A stretch of DNA of 64,000 nucleotides. It comes from Carnegiea gigantea. Its lineage: Eukaryota; Streptophyta; Magnoliopsida; Caryophyllales; Cactaceae. The notes under the pieces were generated by a model. It was given only the letters and a program-made list of their open reading frames with translations. It was not told the origin of the DNA and did no database searches. Numbering within the stretch: the first letter of the stretch is position 1; each line of letters begins with the position of its first letter. The position numbers and the translations under genes were made by a program. Of the stretch, positions 1 through 12,829 are shown piece after piece. The stretch is taken from the NCBI GenBank assembly GCA_029747015.1, contig JAKOGI010000828.1, positions 161,001 through 225,000 of the forward strand, read 5' to 3'.

Positions 1-1416
1 GAGGATCTTAAGGTTATTTTGAAGGATGGAAAAGGGAAAGAAGTACTCTTCTATGGGTAGAGAGAGGAAGAATCTTGTTCCTTGATTTCTGCTATGAAAG
101 CAAGAAAGCTATTATATTGAGGGTGTGGTGCTATACTATTAACACCCAATTAAAGGAAGAGAAAGTTGAAAATATTCTTGTAGTCTGTGAATTTGAGGAT
201 GTTTTCCCTAAAGAGTTACCAGGATTACCCCTACAGAGGGAAATTGATTTTGGACTTGAATTAATCCTAATGCACAACCTATTTCCAAAGCCCTATATCG
301 TATGGCCCCAACTGAGCTTAAGGAACTGAAACTTCAATTAGATAAGCTATTGCAGAAGGGCTTTATTAGGCCAAGTGTGTCACCATGGGGTGCCCCAGTG
401 CTATTCGCAAAGAAAAAGGATGGAACCTTAAGGCTATGTATTGATCACGAGGAGTTGAATAAGATCACCATCAAACACAAATATCATTTACCATGAATAG
501 ATGACTTATTTGATCAATTGCAAGGAGTAGGAGTCTTCTCTAAGATTGATTTGAGGTCATTCCCAAGACTACGTTTAGAACTAGGTATGGTCACCATGAG
601 TTTACAGTGATGCCATTTGGCCTCACCAATGCTCCCGCAGCCTTCTTGGATCCTATGAACAGAGTCTTTAGACCCTTCCTAGATAAATTTATGGTGGTGT
701 TTATAGATGACATTCTTATCTATTATAAGGACAGAGATGAACATGCTGATTATTTGAGGATGGTGTTACAAACCCTGAGAGAATATCAACTTTATGGCAA
801 ATTAAAGAAGTGCGAGTTTGGGTTGGAAGAAGTAGTGTTCTTGGGATATATAGTTACAAAAGAAGGAATCAAAGTTGATCCCTAGAAGGTGAAGGCAATC
901 ACGAAATGGTCCAAGCCTACTAACTTCACTGAGATTAGAAGCTTTCTAGGTTTAGCAGGCTATTATCGAAGGTTTGTTAAGGACTTTTCGAAAATAGCTT
1001 CACCCCTGACCAATCTGCTGAAGAAAGTGAATAAATTTGAGTGGACAGAGAAGTGTGGAAAAGCTTTTCAAAAGCTAAGGCAGCAACTAACTACCGCCCC
1101 AATCCCAATGCTACCAATGGAAGGTAAGGAGTATACCATTTATAGTGATGCTTCAAAGAATGGATTGGGGTGTGTTCTGATACAGGAAGATAAGGTAATA
1201 GCTTATGCCTCTCGACAGCTCAAGCCCTATGAGAAAAACTATCCTACCCATAATTTGGAGTTACTAGCTGTCGTCTTCGCATTGAAAATTTGGAGGCACT
1301 TCTTATATGGACTACCATGCAAGATTTATACTGACCATCAAAGTTTGAAGTATATCTTCACCCAGAAGGAGCTCAACTTGAGACAACGGCGATGCTGGAG
1401 CAGATGCCTTGAGTAG
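1..1416 (+). pseudogene. Ty3/gypsy chromovirus pol fragment: reverse transcriptase and RNase H
   Basis: Broken reverse transcriptase and RNase H of an LTR retrotransposon; its 5' half lies before the window. Visible RT blocks, in several frames, are the FPKELPGLP entry segment (about 205-235), the [16 protein letters not shown] palm segment (about 412-455), [12 protein letters not shown] (about 610) and the catalytic FIDDILIY (about 700-725). RNase H shows [16 protein letters not shown] (about 1140), the ELLAVVFAL segment and [10 protein letters not shown]. Stops interrupt the frame near 495 and 883. About 30 bp that normally encode the loop after KIDLRS are missing near 560, and the RNase H-integrase linker is shortened near 1385, where the frame jumps to an ALSRK block. 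Clearly a dead copy; family assignment is secure. Confidence 0.92.
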
Positions 1417-1599
1417 GAAAGCACAACATAGCTCAGATACTGTGGTGATTTCTCAGTTGAGTCTCTTGAAAGAACTTGAGGACTTGGGAATTTAACTAGT
1501 GTCCTATGGGCAAGCACATGTTCAATTATCAGCACTTACCCTACAGCCTTCCATAGTAGAGGAAATTCGAGTGAACTAAGAAAGTGATCCTGAACTCCA

Positions 1600-2985
1600 A
1601 AGGATAAAGCAAAATTTAGAGAAAGGAAAGTCTCCCAGGTTTGTAGTACATGAGGATGGGACCCTACGATTCCAGAATCGCCTATTGTGCCCCGAAACGA
1701 GGAATTAAGGAAACAGATCTTAGAAGAGGCTCACAATACTCACTACTTAGTGCATCCAGGAGGCACCAAGATGTACAGAGATTTGAGGCAATACTTCTAG
1801 TGGAGTAATATGAAAAGGAGGTTGCAGAGTATGTAGACAAGTATCTGACCTGCCAAAAAGTTAAGCAGAACATCAGCGTCCCGTGGGTAAATTGCGACCC
1901 CTAGAGATTCCCACTTGGAAGTGGGATTCGATCTCAATGGACTTTCTTATGGGTTTACCCCTTTCTGCCTCAAAGAAGAATGCTATCTGAGTTATAATCG
2001 ATCGTCTTACCAAGTCGGCCCATTTTCTGCTAATCAAAGATACCTGGAGAGTTGAAAAACTAGTCCAGCTGTATATTAAAGAGATAGTTCGACTAAACAG
2101 AATTCCCTTAGATATAGTATCAGATAGGGATCAAAGATTCCAAGCCTGATTTTGGCAAGCACATCAAAAGGCCTTTGGGACCAAATTGAACTTTAGCAAC
2201 TCTTATCATCCTGAGACAGATGGACAAACTAAAAGAGTGAATCAAATTCTAGAGGACATGTCAAGAGCTTGTGTATTAGAGTTCCAAGGGAAATGGGAAG
2301 ATGATTTACCTTTGGTGGAGTTTCCTTATAACAATAGCTATTAGTCCACCATCAAAATGGCCTAGTTTGAGGCTCTATATGATAGAAAATATAGAACCCC
2401 ACTGTGCTAGAGTGATTTGGATGAGACATTGATTATAGGCCCTAAAATGATCCAGGAAACCGTGGAAACAATAAGAAGAATTCGAGAGCATATTAAGGTC
2501 GCCTAGAGTCGGCAACAGAGTTATGTGGACAAGAGAATGAGGCCTTTGGAGTTTCAAGTAGGCGATAAAGTTTTTCTGAAGGTATCGCCAACTAAGGGTA
2601 TCAAGAGGTTTAGGGTATGAGGCAAATTGAGTCCAAGATATATTGGACCATATGAAATCATTGAAAAGTTGAATCCTGTAGCTTATTGTTTGGATCTGCT
2701 GATAGAACTAGAACACGTACATAACATGTTTCACTTCTCTCAGCTAGACCACACCACTGTATCTGAACCTATTGAAATCACTGCGGATTTAGTATATGAA
2801 GAGCAACCAATCCAAATATTAAATCGTAGGATTAAGTAGTTGCGCAATAAGCAGTTACCTCTAGTCAAAGTACTATGGTCAAATCATACCTCTTAAGAAG
2901 CTACTTGGGAGACTAAAGAGGAAATGAAAGCCAAATACTCACAATTATTTGAGGCAATCTTGCATTACATGGTAAAGTCATAAGT
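1600..2985 (+). pseudogene. Ty3/gypsy integrase and chromodomain fragment
   Basis: Continuation of the same pol: the remnant of the HHCC zinc region (about 1725-1860), then the integrase core with SMDFLMGLPLS (about 1935), the SDRDQRF block carrying the second catalytic Asp (about 2120), and the [14 protein letters not shown] block (about 2215). In that last block the residue expected to be the third catalytic acid (Glu) reads Lys. A C-terminal chromodomain follows (LVKVLWSNHTS, then EATWETKEEM, about 2855-2930), which places the element in the chromovirus lineage, Tekay/Del-like by order and LTR size. At least six in-frame stops are present. The pol ends about 35 bp before the 3' LTR. Confidence 0.9.
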
Positions 2986-3017
2986 TTCGAGGGTGAAACT
3001 CTTTAAGTAGAGACGGC

Positions 3018-5872
3018 TGTAAGAGCCCAACCCTAAATTATTTTATTATGTTTATTTATGTAATTACCCCATATTCATATTTTTTTCTCATATTTATTTA
3101 TCATTTATTCACCCCGGTGGGGAAAATTTTCATTTGGCCCTCACTTGGCAGTTCGGATTTTATTTGTTTATTTAATTGATTAACAAAAACTTTAGAAAAA
3201 TTGATAGTAAGCCCTAATAAGTTTAATCTAAGTAATTTATTTTGTTTTCCATAACATTGCAAAGATTTAATTTTGAATTTCATAAAAATGTTATCGTTAC
3301 GAAGCGCTTTATTCCCGAACCTAACTTTTTTCGGCCGTTTTGAAGCCCAACCCTAAATTATTTAATTATGTTTATTTATGTAATTACCTCATGTTCATGA
3401 TTTTGTTTCTCATATTTATTTATTGCATTTATTCAACCTAGTGGGGAAATTTTATTTAGGCCCTCACTTGGCAGTTTGAATTTTATTTGTTTATTTAATT
3501 GATTAATGACAACTTTGGAAGAATTGATAGTAGGCCCTAACAAGTTTAATCTAAGTAATTTATTTTGTTTTATGTAACATTACAAAGATTTAATTTTGAG
3601 TTTCGTAAAAACGTTATAGTTACGAAGTGTTTTATCCCGAACCCAACCTATTTCGGCAGTTTTGAAGCCTAACAAGTTTGCTTATTAATTTAACTAATTT
3701 CCATGATTTAACTTAACCATGGTTAGCTTTAAAAAATTACTTTTCTAGTTAAAAACTCAGCCAAGTTGTGGATCAGTCAAAAACTCACAGCTCCATCCAA
3801 AACACTCCATTTTCTCTCTCCTCTATCTCTCCCCCACGGCAACAGCAATAGCTAACTATTCGGGTGTTTTCTGGCTAGTTTTCTGTCCATCTTTGGTGAT
3901 CTCTGACACCCCCCCGACATCCTTCTACCCCTAGCCACCATCCTCCCTCATCAAAACCACTAACATCACCTCCATCTCTACTTATCTTCAAGCAAAGTGA
4001 GTAATCTTAAAACTTGATCCTGTTGGTTTTGCTTTTTATTTTAGTTTTGATTCTTGTTTTGGTGTTTGTGATCTTTGATCATGATGTTTTGATGATAAAT
4101 AAGAGTTATTTTGGTATTGATCATGGTGGAGTTGAGATTGGATTATGCTAAGGTTAGGGTTAATCCTTAATCATGCAAGCTTGATGATAAAGTATTAGAT
4201 TTTGATGTGGTCATCTTCTAACTTATTGGTGTTTATGATGATGTTTTTCATAATTTGAAATGAGTTAGAGTGAGTCCAAGTTGGCCAGAAACTAGGTTTT
4301 TGGCAAATAATGTATGGCTTGGATTAAAACAGCTTTGATCTTGGTTTATGTGTGTATTTGATTAAAGAATTATCTTTATTGGATATGACTATAAACTGAA
4401 CTTGAGTGTAGTGATTTTGTATGAGGTTGGGATGGACAAAAGCTTGTTTGCATGCTCTTAAGGAATAGTTTAAGTTGAGGATTTGTGTAAAAAAGAGAAA
4501 AGCTAAAACAGTGAGGGCTAAAAAATTTCAGAAAAATAAGATAGAATTCACGATTAAACTGATAATGATTGGCCCATTGGAAAATTATACTTTTTGGTGG
4601 GTAGATAATTTAGTGTGTTAGCATTCAAATGCCTTTTGAATTGCCTTAATCTGAGGTCTGTGGAAAACATTATGGTCGTTTTACCAAAACTGTACAGAAT
4701 GGACCAAAACTAACATGTTTGTGTTCTAGCCTCATTTTGGGAATTCTATTGTGGGAATCAAGCTTGGTGTTCTAAATGAAAGATTTTTGGGACTTCCTAA
4801 GCTTTCCATATTGGGATTTTGAGTCTCAATTAGAGGTCGGATAACTAAGTTTCGAGTCATTCTTTCTAATCCCTTGTTATGCTCTTACTTTTCTTTTACT
4901 AAATTATTAGCTATGAAATAAATATTTTTCCCAACCGTATGTCCCTACAACGATAATTTTGCACAGAATCAGGGCCTAATCTATCATTCCTTTCACTGTT
5001 ATGCATAATATTATTCAGTGAGCTTACATTTAAAAATTCCAGGTACGTTCATTGTCTATATCCTTAGAAATCAGCATGTATTTATCAAAATTATAAAGTT
5101 TTGGTAAGTACATCAATGAATCAATTTAATCAGTAATTTATCACATAATTAGCGACCCCATCAGCTATCAGTTACAGGGCATAGCCCTTTAGTTACCCAT
5201 GTGACTTCAGGACAAGTTCTCCGATCAGCTTGGCATGTGTGCACCTATCTTCAAATCGTAACAGTTACTAGGGGTTCACTATCAGATAATAATTAACAAC
5301 GCAATTTAATATTTATCTCATTCCTCATTTTTAATTAAAAATGAATTGTAGTACGGGCCCAGCCAGTTTTTCCATGAATGTTTAACAATACAGGAATGCA
5401 TGTACTGAGCTTCGGCTCACAGTTCGAAATATTTTCATGTTTTGTTTTAGGAAAGTGTTCAGTGAATTGCCCTCAGGCGGGCAAGATGGCTGAAGATGAT
5501 AAGTGAGCCGGGGAGTCTATATGGAATGGTGGTGTATCGTTGAGATGTTTATAACACCGCATTGTGATATACTTTGGTGTTGAGACTGTATATATTATCA
5601 GAATTCTACATTTTGGTGTAATTCTTGAGATGTTTGAATGGTTTTGATATTAGAACAGTTTCTATATTTATCTAAATGGTCTGATGGGTTTTGATGGTGT
5701 GAATGCCTTCAATGGTAAACATTGATTATTATGGCTAAGTTTATCATGTACAAGCAAAGCCTTATCCTTGTTGGACGGTGATAACGCCTAATCATTTGGA
5801 TTATCATTCCTAATTGGGGAAAACTAATGAAAAAAATGCAAATAGTAACTTATGTACATTTGGGGCGTTACA
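3018..5872 (+). repeat. 3' LTR of the chromovirus
   Basis: The LTR starts TGTAAGAGCCC directly after a degraded purine tract (aagtagagacggc) and the chromodomain, and ends GGGGCGTTACA, giving TG...CA termini. It is about 2855 bp long, within the range of Tekay-type chromoviruses. No coding capacity is seen. The matching 5' LTR is outside the window, so age and target duplication cannot be judged here. Confidence 0.75.
3025..3667 (+). repeat. Tandem duplication of ~320 bp inside the LTR
   Basis: Two adjacent diverged copies: 3025 to about 3344 and about 3345 to 3667. Both begin GCCCAACCCTAAATTATTT and run through the same landmarks (GGCCCTCACTTGGCAGTT, AAGATTTAATTTTGA, the CGAACC...TTTCGGC segment). 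A third partial start (GCCTAACAAG) follows. Confidence 0.85.
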
Positions 5873-8800
5873 ATCAAGGTAGTGAATTATGGGTGATGAG
5901 CTGAAGAAGCATCAAATCGAACAATCAGGGCGAAATTTGGGCAGTAACTTAAAGAACCTTTGGGTTCCAGAATGTGAATTTGCATTTTTATCTGAAGTTG
6001 GGCAGCAATTCATATACATCATAATAGCAAGGTAAGCCTCATATGTCAATCTGAATTCACTCAAATTATGGGAAATCAGAAGAATTCACTATGCATTTGA
6101 TTTCTGGAAGGCTTTTGAATGAGTGGCAATTGACCGTGATTTTGGAATTTTTTTGATAGTGCTTGGAACTTTCGCCGGTCCGTCTCAAGTTTTGCTTTTG
6201 CCATTATTCTTAGAAATAAGGAACTATTTGTATGTGAATTGTGACAAATAAACATAGAGCTTATATGATGATGCGATTATTGCATTCCATGATCAACATC
6301 ATCTTTTGGTAACAGTCTGAACTGAAGTTATGCCACAATTTCGAAATAACGAAATTATACTTAGGTGCCTTCCTACTCTTGTTTCTTTTTGTCGCGTCAC
6401 ACTTTGACATCATAGTTAAAATGAAGTGTTTTGCCAATTCTATGGATATGTTTGTGCATCTGTGAATCATATGGGATGGGTCATTCAACTGTAACTGATT
6501 CTAGTAGTTTGTACATTTGTATAGGCATTGCTAATGGTGTTTTCCCCCTTTTTACGGCTTATCCCACCTCTTTCTTTTTTTGTGTCACAATTTGCTTTGA
6601 GATTGTTATTTTTGTTGAAGACATATTGTTCAGATGGACATATGGGCAAGATTAGAGCGTCAAACAACCGGATAGCCATAGCCCAGGCTTCATTAGATTG
6701 GAGGCCTTTGTTTTGTGAGCCAATTCTTCTTCTTAGGTATGACATTTGAAGTCACGAAAGCTCTAGAGAGTAACAAAATGTAAAAGATACTTTTCAAGCT
6801 ACTTTTTTGGCCTTTATCAATCCTATACATAACTAACAGGTTCAAGTAATTGAAATCATTACGAGAATACAGTATTTCAATCGAACTTATGGCCACAACA
6901 AACCTTATGCATTATAAAAAAATAATGCAACCTCTCATATTTGTATAACCACACTTAATTAAAGTGTGGAGAGAACAAATTAGACAACATCAGAGGGATA
7001 CATTTTGTTGACTAACTAATGCAGTTTAATGTCCATGTTTGAATACATTTTTTACTTTGCTATAGTCCCTAATGGCTTACATAGTAGATTCAAAACATAA
7101 TAGCATATAGCTCCTATGAGGTGGGAGAGCTTATTTTTAGTTCTTAGCCTAACTTAATCTCTCTCATCCAACTAGAGTAGCTCCCTCATGCACTACTATC
7201 TCTCTAAAATGTGCATAACTTTTCTTCCTTGGTCAATGATGTAGTCCTTGTTGATTGGTGACAAAGATAGGCAGTATCTTTGTGAGAGAAGTTTGCAATT
7301 TCTTATTAGCAAGTGCTACTTAGGTTTTTTTCCTTACCCAAACACACCTGGTCCTATGGAAACTTGAACACTTAGAATTAGACCTAAAAGGTAGTCTCAA
7401 AGGGTGGTACTTTATTTTAAGATCCTCATGTCTATTTTTCTTCAAAGTTAATACAATAATAGGCTGCTTGGTCCTTCCAACTGTTCATTTCATGTGAAAA
7501 TTAGATAAAGCAAAGGCCATCAAACAAATTAATTGACTTAGTCTTTTTCATGTTACATTCAATTCTTAATAAATATGGTGCGTTTGTCTAGGCATATTCA
7601 AAGAACAGTCAGGTCAAAATTAAGTCTCTTATTTCAGACATTCACAAGATAAGGAGAGCAAAAGTTAGGAGAATGTCACCAATGTTAACAACGAATGCAC
7701 CAGGGATATGCTTTACATTAATCCATTCATTGTCCAGCCACTTCGTTGTTGCAGACATATGGTGAAGAATGATGGGTTTGAAATGATGAACCCTAAGGTC
7801 AATTCAGGTTTAGGAAAGGCCAGATAATAGTTGAACAAATCAGTCCAGCCCTGTGTGTATTGTCCTTGATCCCTCAGCTGTTCTGGTCCAAGCCCAAGCG
7901 CTAGTGACCCTAACTCCAATAGGTTTTCACCAACTTTATCATATGGTTAGTGTACTCCATTGTCATGTCTTGCACTCATCATAATAATTTTGTTCAAGAA
8001 ATTAGATCACTTGATTAATTAGTGTTGTTGGTTAAACTGAGTCTAACTTAGTTTTGCTATTGATTTCAAAAAAAAAGTAGACCAATTTGATTTTGGAAAA
8101 AGAAAGAGAAGTCAGTCCTTTAGCTAGATTGTTCCGAGTTAGATTAATTTTAGGCATATTGTTGACTCACAAAACCTTAGATAGTCTATGTAATATGTGC
8201 ATGGAAGTAGGAAGCTAAGATATGAAATCAACGACTTAACTGACACTGAATTCCTTCCTCATAGGGATATAGTCCTTCAAATAAGGTCATTTTAGATATA
8301 CACAGTCTTGTCCCATCTACTAATAATTTAGATATGTAGTTTTAGTTGCATTCTAAATCCTTAGTTTGTTAATTTCCTATTAGCGAGTAACAAATAACAA
8401 CGGTCACGTAATTTAGATTTAGTTTGAAGAGTGTCTTGCCCTAAACATATGTAAATAACTTATCTTTTTTGGAATACAACATTAAGAATTAGAAATTTAG
8501 AAGTTACGTTACTACTAAATGCATCAAATAGTGTCTGATTATTAAAAGCTTCTAAGAATGGTTTGTCAAGAACCTCATTACTTACGTAGAATTAATTTCT
8601 TAAAAATTGCTTCAAAATAATTACTTTTCAGAAGTTGAAGCATGTACACATAGATACTTAGTTTCCATGTCTTCTTGTTTAGTAATTAGCTTGTTAATAT
8701 GATTGAATTTGTAGCTAGCAGTCTAGATATGTTTAGTTCTTATGGGGTAGTATACTCTAAGCACATGATTTTGATGTGTTAGTATGATCTTTTTGACTTT

Positions 8801-8889
8801 TCTCCCACCTCCCTTTAATGGTTTCCAATATTTAGTTATAATGCTTATATTGACTAATGTGATAACCTTTTAACTAGGCTATTAGAAAT
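5873..8889. other. Gene-free AT-rich stretch, includes probable left flank of the CACTA element
   Basis: No family-recognisable reading frame. Short frames at 6261-6900 occur on both strands with no domain-like content. The one structured site is a near-palindrome CCACACTTA-n-AAAGTGTGG at 6949-6969, matched by a similar one at 19220-19242 beyond the CACTA genes. The stretch probably contains the left subterminal part of the CACTA element and unrelated flanking DNA; I could not place the boundary. Confidence 0.5.
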
Positions 8890-11460
8890 TATGATAGACA
8901 AAAGTTGGATTCATATGCATAGAACTTCCCTTGAATGTAGGAACGGGGTTTACTGGTTTCTTAAATTTGTTTTTTGTAATGCTGGGGGTAGTATACTGGG
9001 AATGCAAAGTTAGACATAATAGTTCCTTCACAAAAGAAGAAGTGGCACACCATCTAATGTTTAATGGTTTTGGTTATTCTATAAATAATGGGTGCATCAT
9101 GGGGTGGAAGTTTCTAAACCTTCTTCATTTTTCTGTGATAAAGGCCACAATACTACTAATACCTAATCAAAAAGTGGTTTTGGCGATAGTGATACCATAA
9201 GAATGCTTAACAATATTTTTGGGTTGTGCAAAAATTATTGGAGTGGCATGTTTCACCAAGAGGGTGATATGGATGAAGAAGATAGTGGTGAGATAGGGAA
9301 TGAAGGGTATAAGGATGATAGTTCCATGGTAGACAAAGATGCTGGATATGAAAGGTTACTAGAACAAGTTGAAAGGAGCTATATCAAGGTTTAAAATTTT
9401 CGAAACTCTCTTTTCTATTGCACTTACTCAACTTAAAATGCATGTATGGTTGGTCTATTAAATCATTTAACATACTGTTGTAGCTTTTGAGTTCTATTTT
9501 TCCCTATAGAGACCCATTCCCATCATCATAGAGTAATTATAAGCAATTACTTAAGGACGTAGACCTTGAATCTGAAAAAATACATGTCTGTCCTAATGAT
9601 TGCATATTGTATTGGGGTGCAAAGGAAAGAGAAGAATCATGTGACAAATGTGGTTGTTCACAATGGAAGAAGTGTGAAAAGAAATTTCCAGCTAAGGTAT
9701 TATGCTATTTCCCTTGCATTCCTAGACTGCTTAGGGTTATAAATCATCTAAGATAGATGAAGAAATGATTTAGCAAGGTAAGTTTCGTACAAAGGATGAA
9801 ATTTTGAGGCATCTTGAAAATGCAAAGGCATGAAAGGAATTTGATGAACAATATCCTAATTTTACATCTGATCCTCAAATGTAAGGTTTGGGCTAGCTAG
9901 TGTTGAGTTTAATCCCTTTTGAATTATGATTAGCACGAATAGTACTTGGCCAGTCTTGCTATTTCCATATAATTTGCCTCCCTGGCTATGCATGAAACAA
10001 TCCTCAATTATACTATCGATGATTATTCCCATTGAAAAGGACCCGGTATCGACACCATTACATATCTTCAACCATTTATTAAAAAGCTAGTGTAGTAATG
10101 GAACGGTGTCGATGCATATGATGCATACACAAATACGAGGTTTACATTGAGATGGGGCTCTTCACTCTACTACAAATGACTTTCCTACATATGCTATTCT
10201 TTTTGGGTGGAGTACTAAGGGTCATTTCGCATGTCCATCTTGTGGGAAAGAAACTCAATCAGTTTGGCTCAAAAATGGACATAAGTTTCGCTATATGGGT
10301 CATCGAAGATGGTTAGTAGAAGACTGTCCTTTTTGATATGATAAGGATGGATTTGATGGAAACATAGAGTTTGATAGCACTCCAGCTTCATTAACAAAGA
10401 GTTAGGTTCTTGCGGAATTAGAGGGGACTATGTTTACATATGGGAAAGGCCAAACCAATATAGATGCTGATGAGAGGGATGAAGAGCAGATATGAAAGAA
10501 ACAAAGCATATTCTTTGATCTTGAATATTGGCAGTTTAACCATCCTCCTCATAATATCTATGTAATGCATATCAAAAAGAATATTTATGACAATTTGTTA
10601 GGAACTTTATTGAGTTTGAAAGGAAGAATAAGGATAACTTGAAGGCTCTCCAAGATCTTGAACAAATGCAGATAAGGAATTAGCTATAGCCAGTTTTGCT
10701 ATCAAATAGCATTTACCCATAACTTCTTACATTTTGTCTGTTAATGAGAAACCTCCTTGCTAAAAGTCTTGAAGCACCTGAAGGTGCCAGATGGATATGC
10801 AAGCAATATCACTCAGTCTCTCAATTTGAAGGAGCATAAGTTATTTAATTTGAAGAGCCATGATTGCCATATTCTAATGCAAGATTTACTTCCAATTATA
10901 TTACGAGCGGTTAAGGATGATAATCTTGTAGATTTGGTATGTGCGTTGTCTAATGTTTTTAAGGAATTATGTGCGAAAGAGCTGAATGTTGATAAATTGA
11001 ATGAGCTATAAAGTAATGTGGTTCTCACATTGTGTCATATGGAGAAAATGTTCCCACCTGGTTTTTTTTTTTTTTTAAACCATCATGGTGCATTTGATTG
11101 TGTACTTGATAGAGGAAGTAAAGCTTGAAGGGCATGTATTTTATACATGGATGTACCCTATAGAGCATTAAGGCCTTGAATTTTATAGCTTCTCATTTCT
11201 CTTTTTCCCCCTAGAAATCATATATTAGTGGCAGCCGGAGGGATCAATGGTAGAAGGATACATAGCACAAGAGTGCATAACGTTTTGCTTAAGATACTTT
11301 GAAGGGGTGGAAATTATTTTCAATCCTCTATAAAGGAACGATGACTCTATTCCTAATGAAGAAATGTATTAATTTGACACTAGTGGACAACCAAAAGGTC
11401 CGATTATAATGATTGAAATGGATGAGTTGAGCTTTAAGCAAGCCCATTGATATGTACTCC
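8890..11460 (+). pseudogene. CACTA (En/Spm) transposase of TNP2 type, broken
   Basis: Remnant of the large CACTA transposase gene. In order: a Transpos_assoc N-terminal domain (about 8890-9110; IDKSWIHMHRTSLE, then HNSSFTKEEVAHHLMFNGF); an acidic linker (9266-9390); the TNP2 domain, with the cysteine cluster KIHVCPNDCILYWGAKE (about 9566-9615) followed by ESCDKCGCSQWKK and FPAKVLCYFPCIPRL; the LPPWLCMKQ block (about 9975); the second zinc block HFACPSCGKETQSVWLKNG (about 10223-10280) followed by YMGHRRW; and a DUF4218 domain (10757-11450; LKVPDGYASNI, NLKSHDCHILMQDLLPI, FYTWMYPIEH, QECITFC, LSFKQAH). Introns and many stops or frameshifts separate the blocks. The protein would cut the element's ends; this copy cannot. 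Confidence 0.93.
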
Positions 11461-11807
11461 TACATGTTCATGGAATAGACTTCTATCGTAGGTTAGTAAA
11501 ATTAGCTTTACAGTCTTTCGTGGTAAATGTTTGAAGTTTACTAATATCATTTAATCTGATAAAATTCATAGCTTGTAGATCTTTCTCAGGGGGAAGGCCT
11601 TGCATTTTGTTCACAATAGATCAGTGATAAGCTTAAGAATAAATGGTTACTTGAGGATTTTCTGAGTTGGCTCCAACAAATGGTAACTTCAAAACCTTAT
11701 GATGAGCGCTTTAGAAGCATGACTATGTCAATTATTAACATGGGTGCTCAATTGTTTAGGTTACTAAGGTAAATGCTGATAACCTAGAATGAAAACTGTT
11801 AAGAGTT

Positions 11808-12346
11808 GTGGCTCAAGGTCCGAACTCCACAGTCAAAAGAATGAAGGCTTTCCATATCAATGGGTATGGATCCCATACTCAAGCCCAAGATGAGACAAAG
11901 AAAACTCAAAACTATGGGGTTATGATAGATGTTGATAGAAAACCTTACCATGGAAAGATTAGTGAAATCATTGAGTTGGAGTACTTCTGAATGTAAAGTG
12001 GCTTATTTCGATATGATTGGGTGGATGTAAACTCAAGTTGGGAAAGAAAAAAGAACAAAGGGGATTCACTCTCTTGAATTTCTCACATAAGATACATTTA
12101 GAAAATCCATTGAAGGATGATCCATATATTATTTCATCACAAGCTAATCACATATTTTACATTGAAGATGAGAATGACAAAGGTTGGGTTCAGGTTGTGA
12201 GAGTGAATTTGAGAGATAATTACCAATTAAGAGGAACCATGGCTGATGAGGATGAATTGTATCCTCAATGCATGCCTCCTAATATATCAATAGAGGATGT
12301 ATTCAGAGATCCAGTTAATTGGGATACTGTTGATTGCGAGGAATAA
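11808..12346 (+). pseudogene. C-terminal part of the CACTA transposase (DUF4216-like)
   Basis: Two neighbouring frames, 11808-11990 and 12017-12346, make the DUF4216-type domain usually found at the end of TNP2 transposases: VKRMKAFHINGYGSHTQAQD and KTQNYGVMIDV in the first, then DDPYIISSQANHIFYIED and WVQVVRVNLRDN in the second, ending with an acidic tail and a stop at 12344-12346. A frameshift near 11990-12060 divides them. The second frame is open for 109 codons, so this end of the gene is the best preserved. Confidence 0.85.
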
Positions 12347-12829
12347 GAACAATTTTAGTTTTTTCATTATCATGTTTACAGATCTTTGTATTTTGCTTTT
12401 CTTTTGGAAAGTAACTATCATATTACTTCTAATTGACATAATAGTTCAAGCTTGTAAGGTTTTACATCCCGTAGCCATATGAACCTCATAGGCCAAGCCT
12501 ATGCAGAAATATTAGTACATTATATTATTATGTTTTGATTTAAATTTTTGTTATTTTTAGGCTTTGATTAATTTCCTCACAAGCTAAGTTAGTTAAAATA
12601 TCAGTACACGGGTGTATGTGATTATTTTGTTTACATAGTTTCCCTTAGTAGATTATGGTTGGCTTTTGTAATCTAGCTTGTAGAATTTGACATGATCAAG
12701 TTAGCTCTTGTCTTGGTTAGTTCTTAATTTTAACCATTTTTTCCTTGAATTGCATCCTAAAATGACACAAGTTTTCCTTGTAAGTTTTGAAGCATCAGAA
12801 TCATGTTTTGATCCAGGATTACCTTAGAA

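Noticed and set aside
6261..6896. Overlapping small frames on both strands as a possible gene
   Set aside because: No domain, no splice pattern, no codon bias signal, frames on both strands of similar length.
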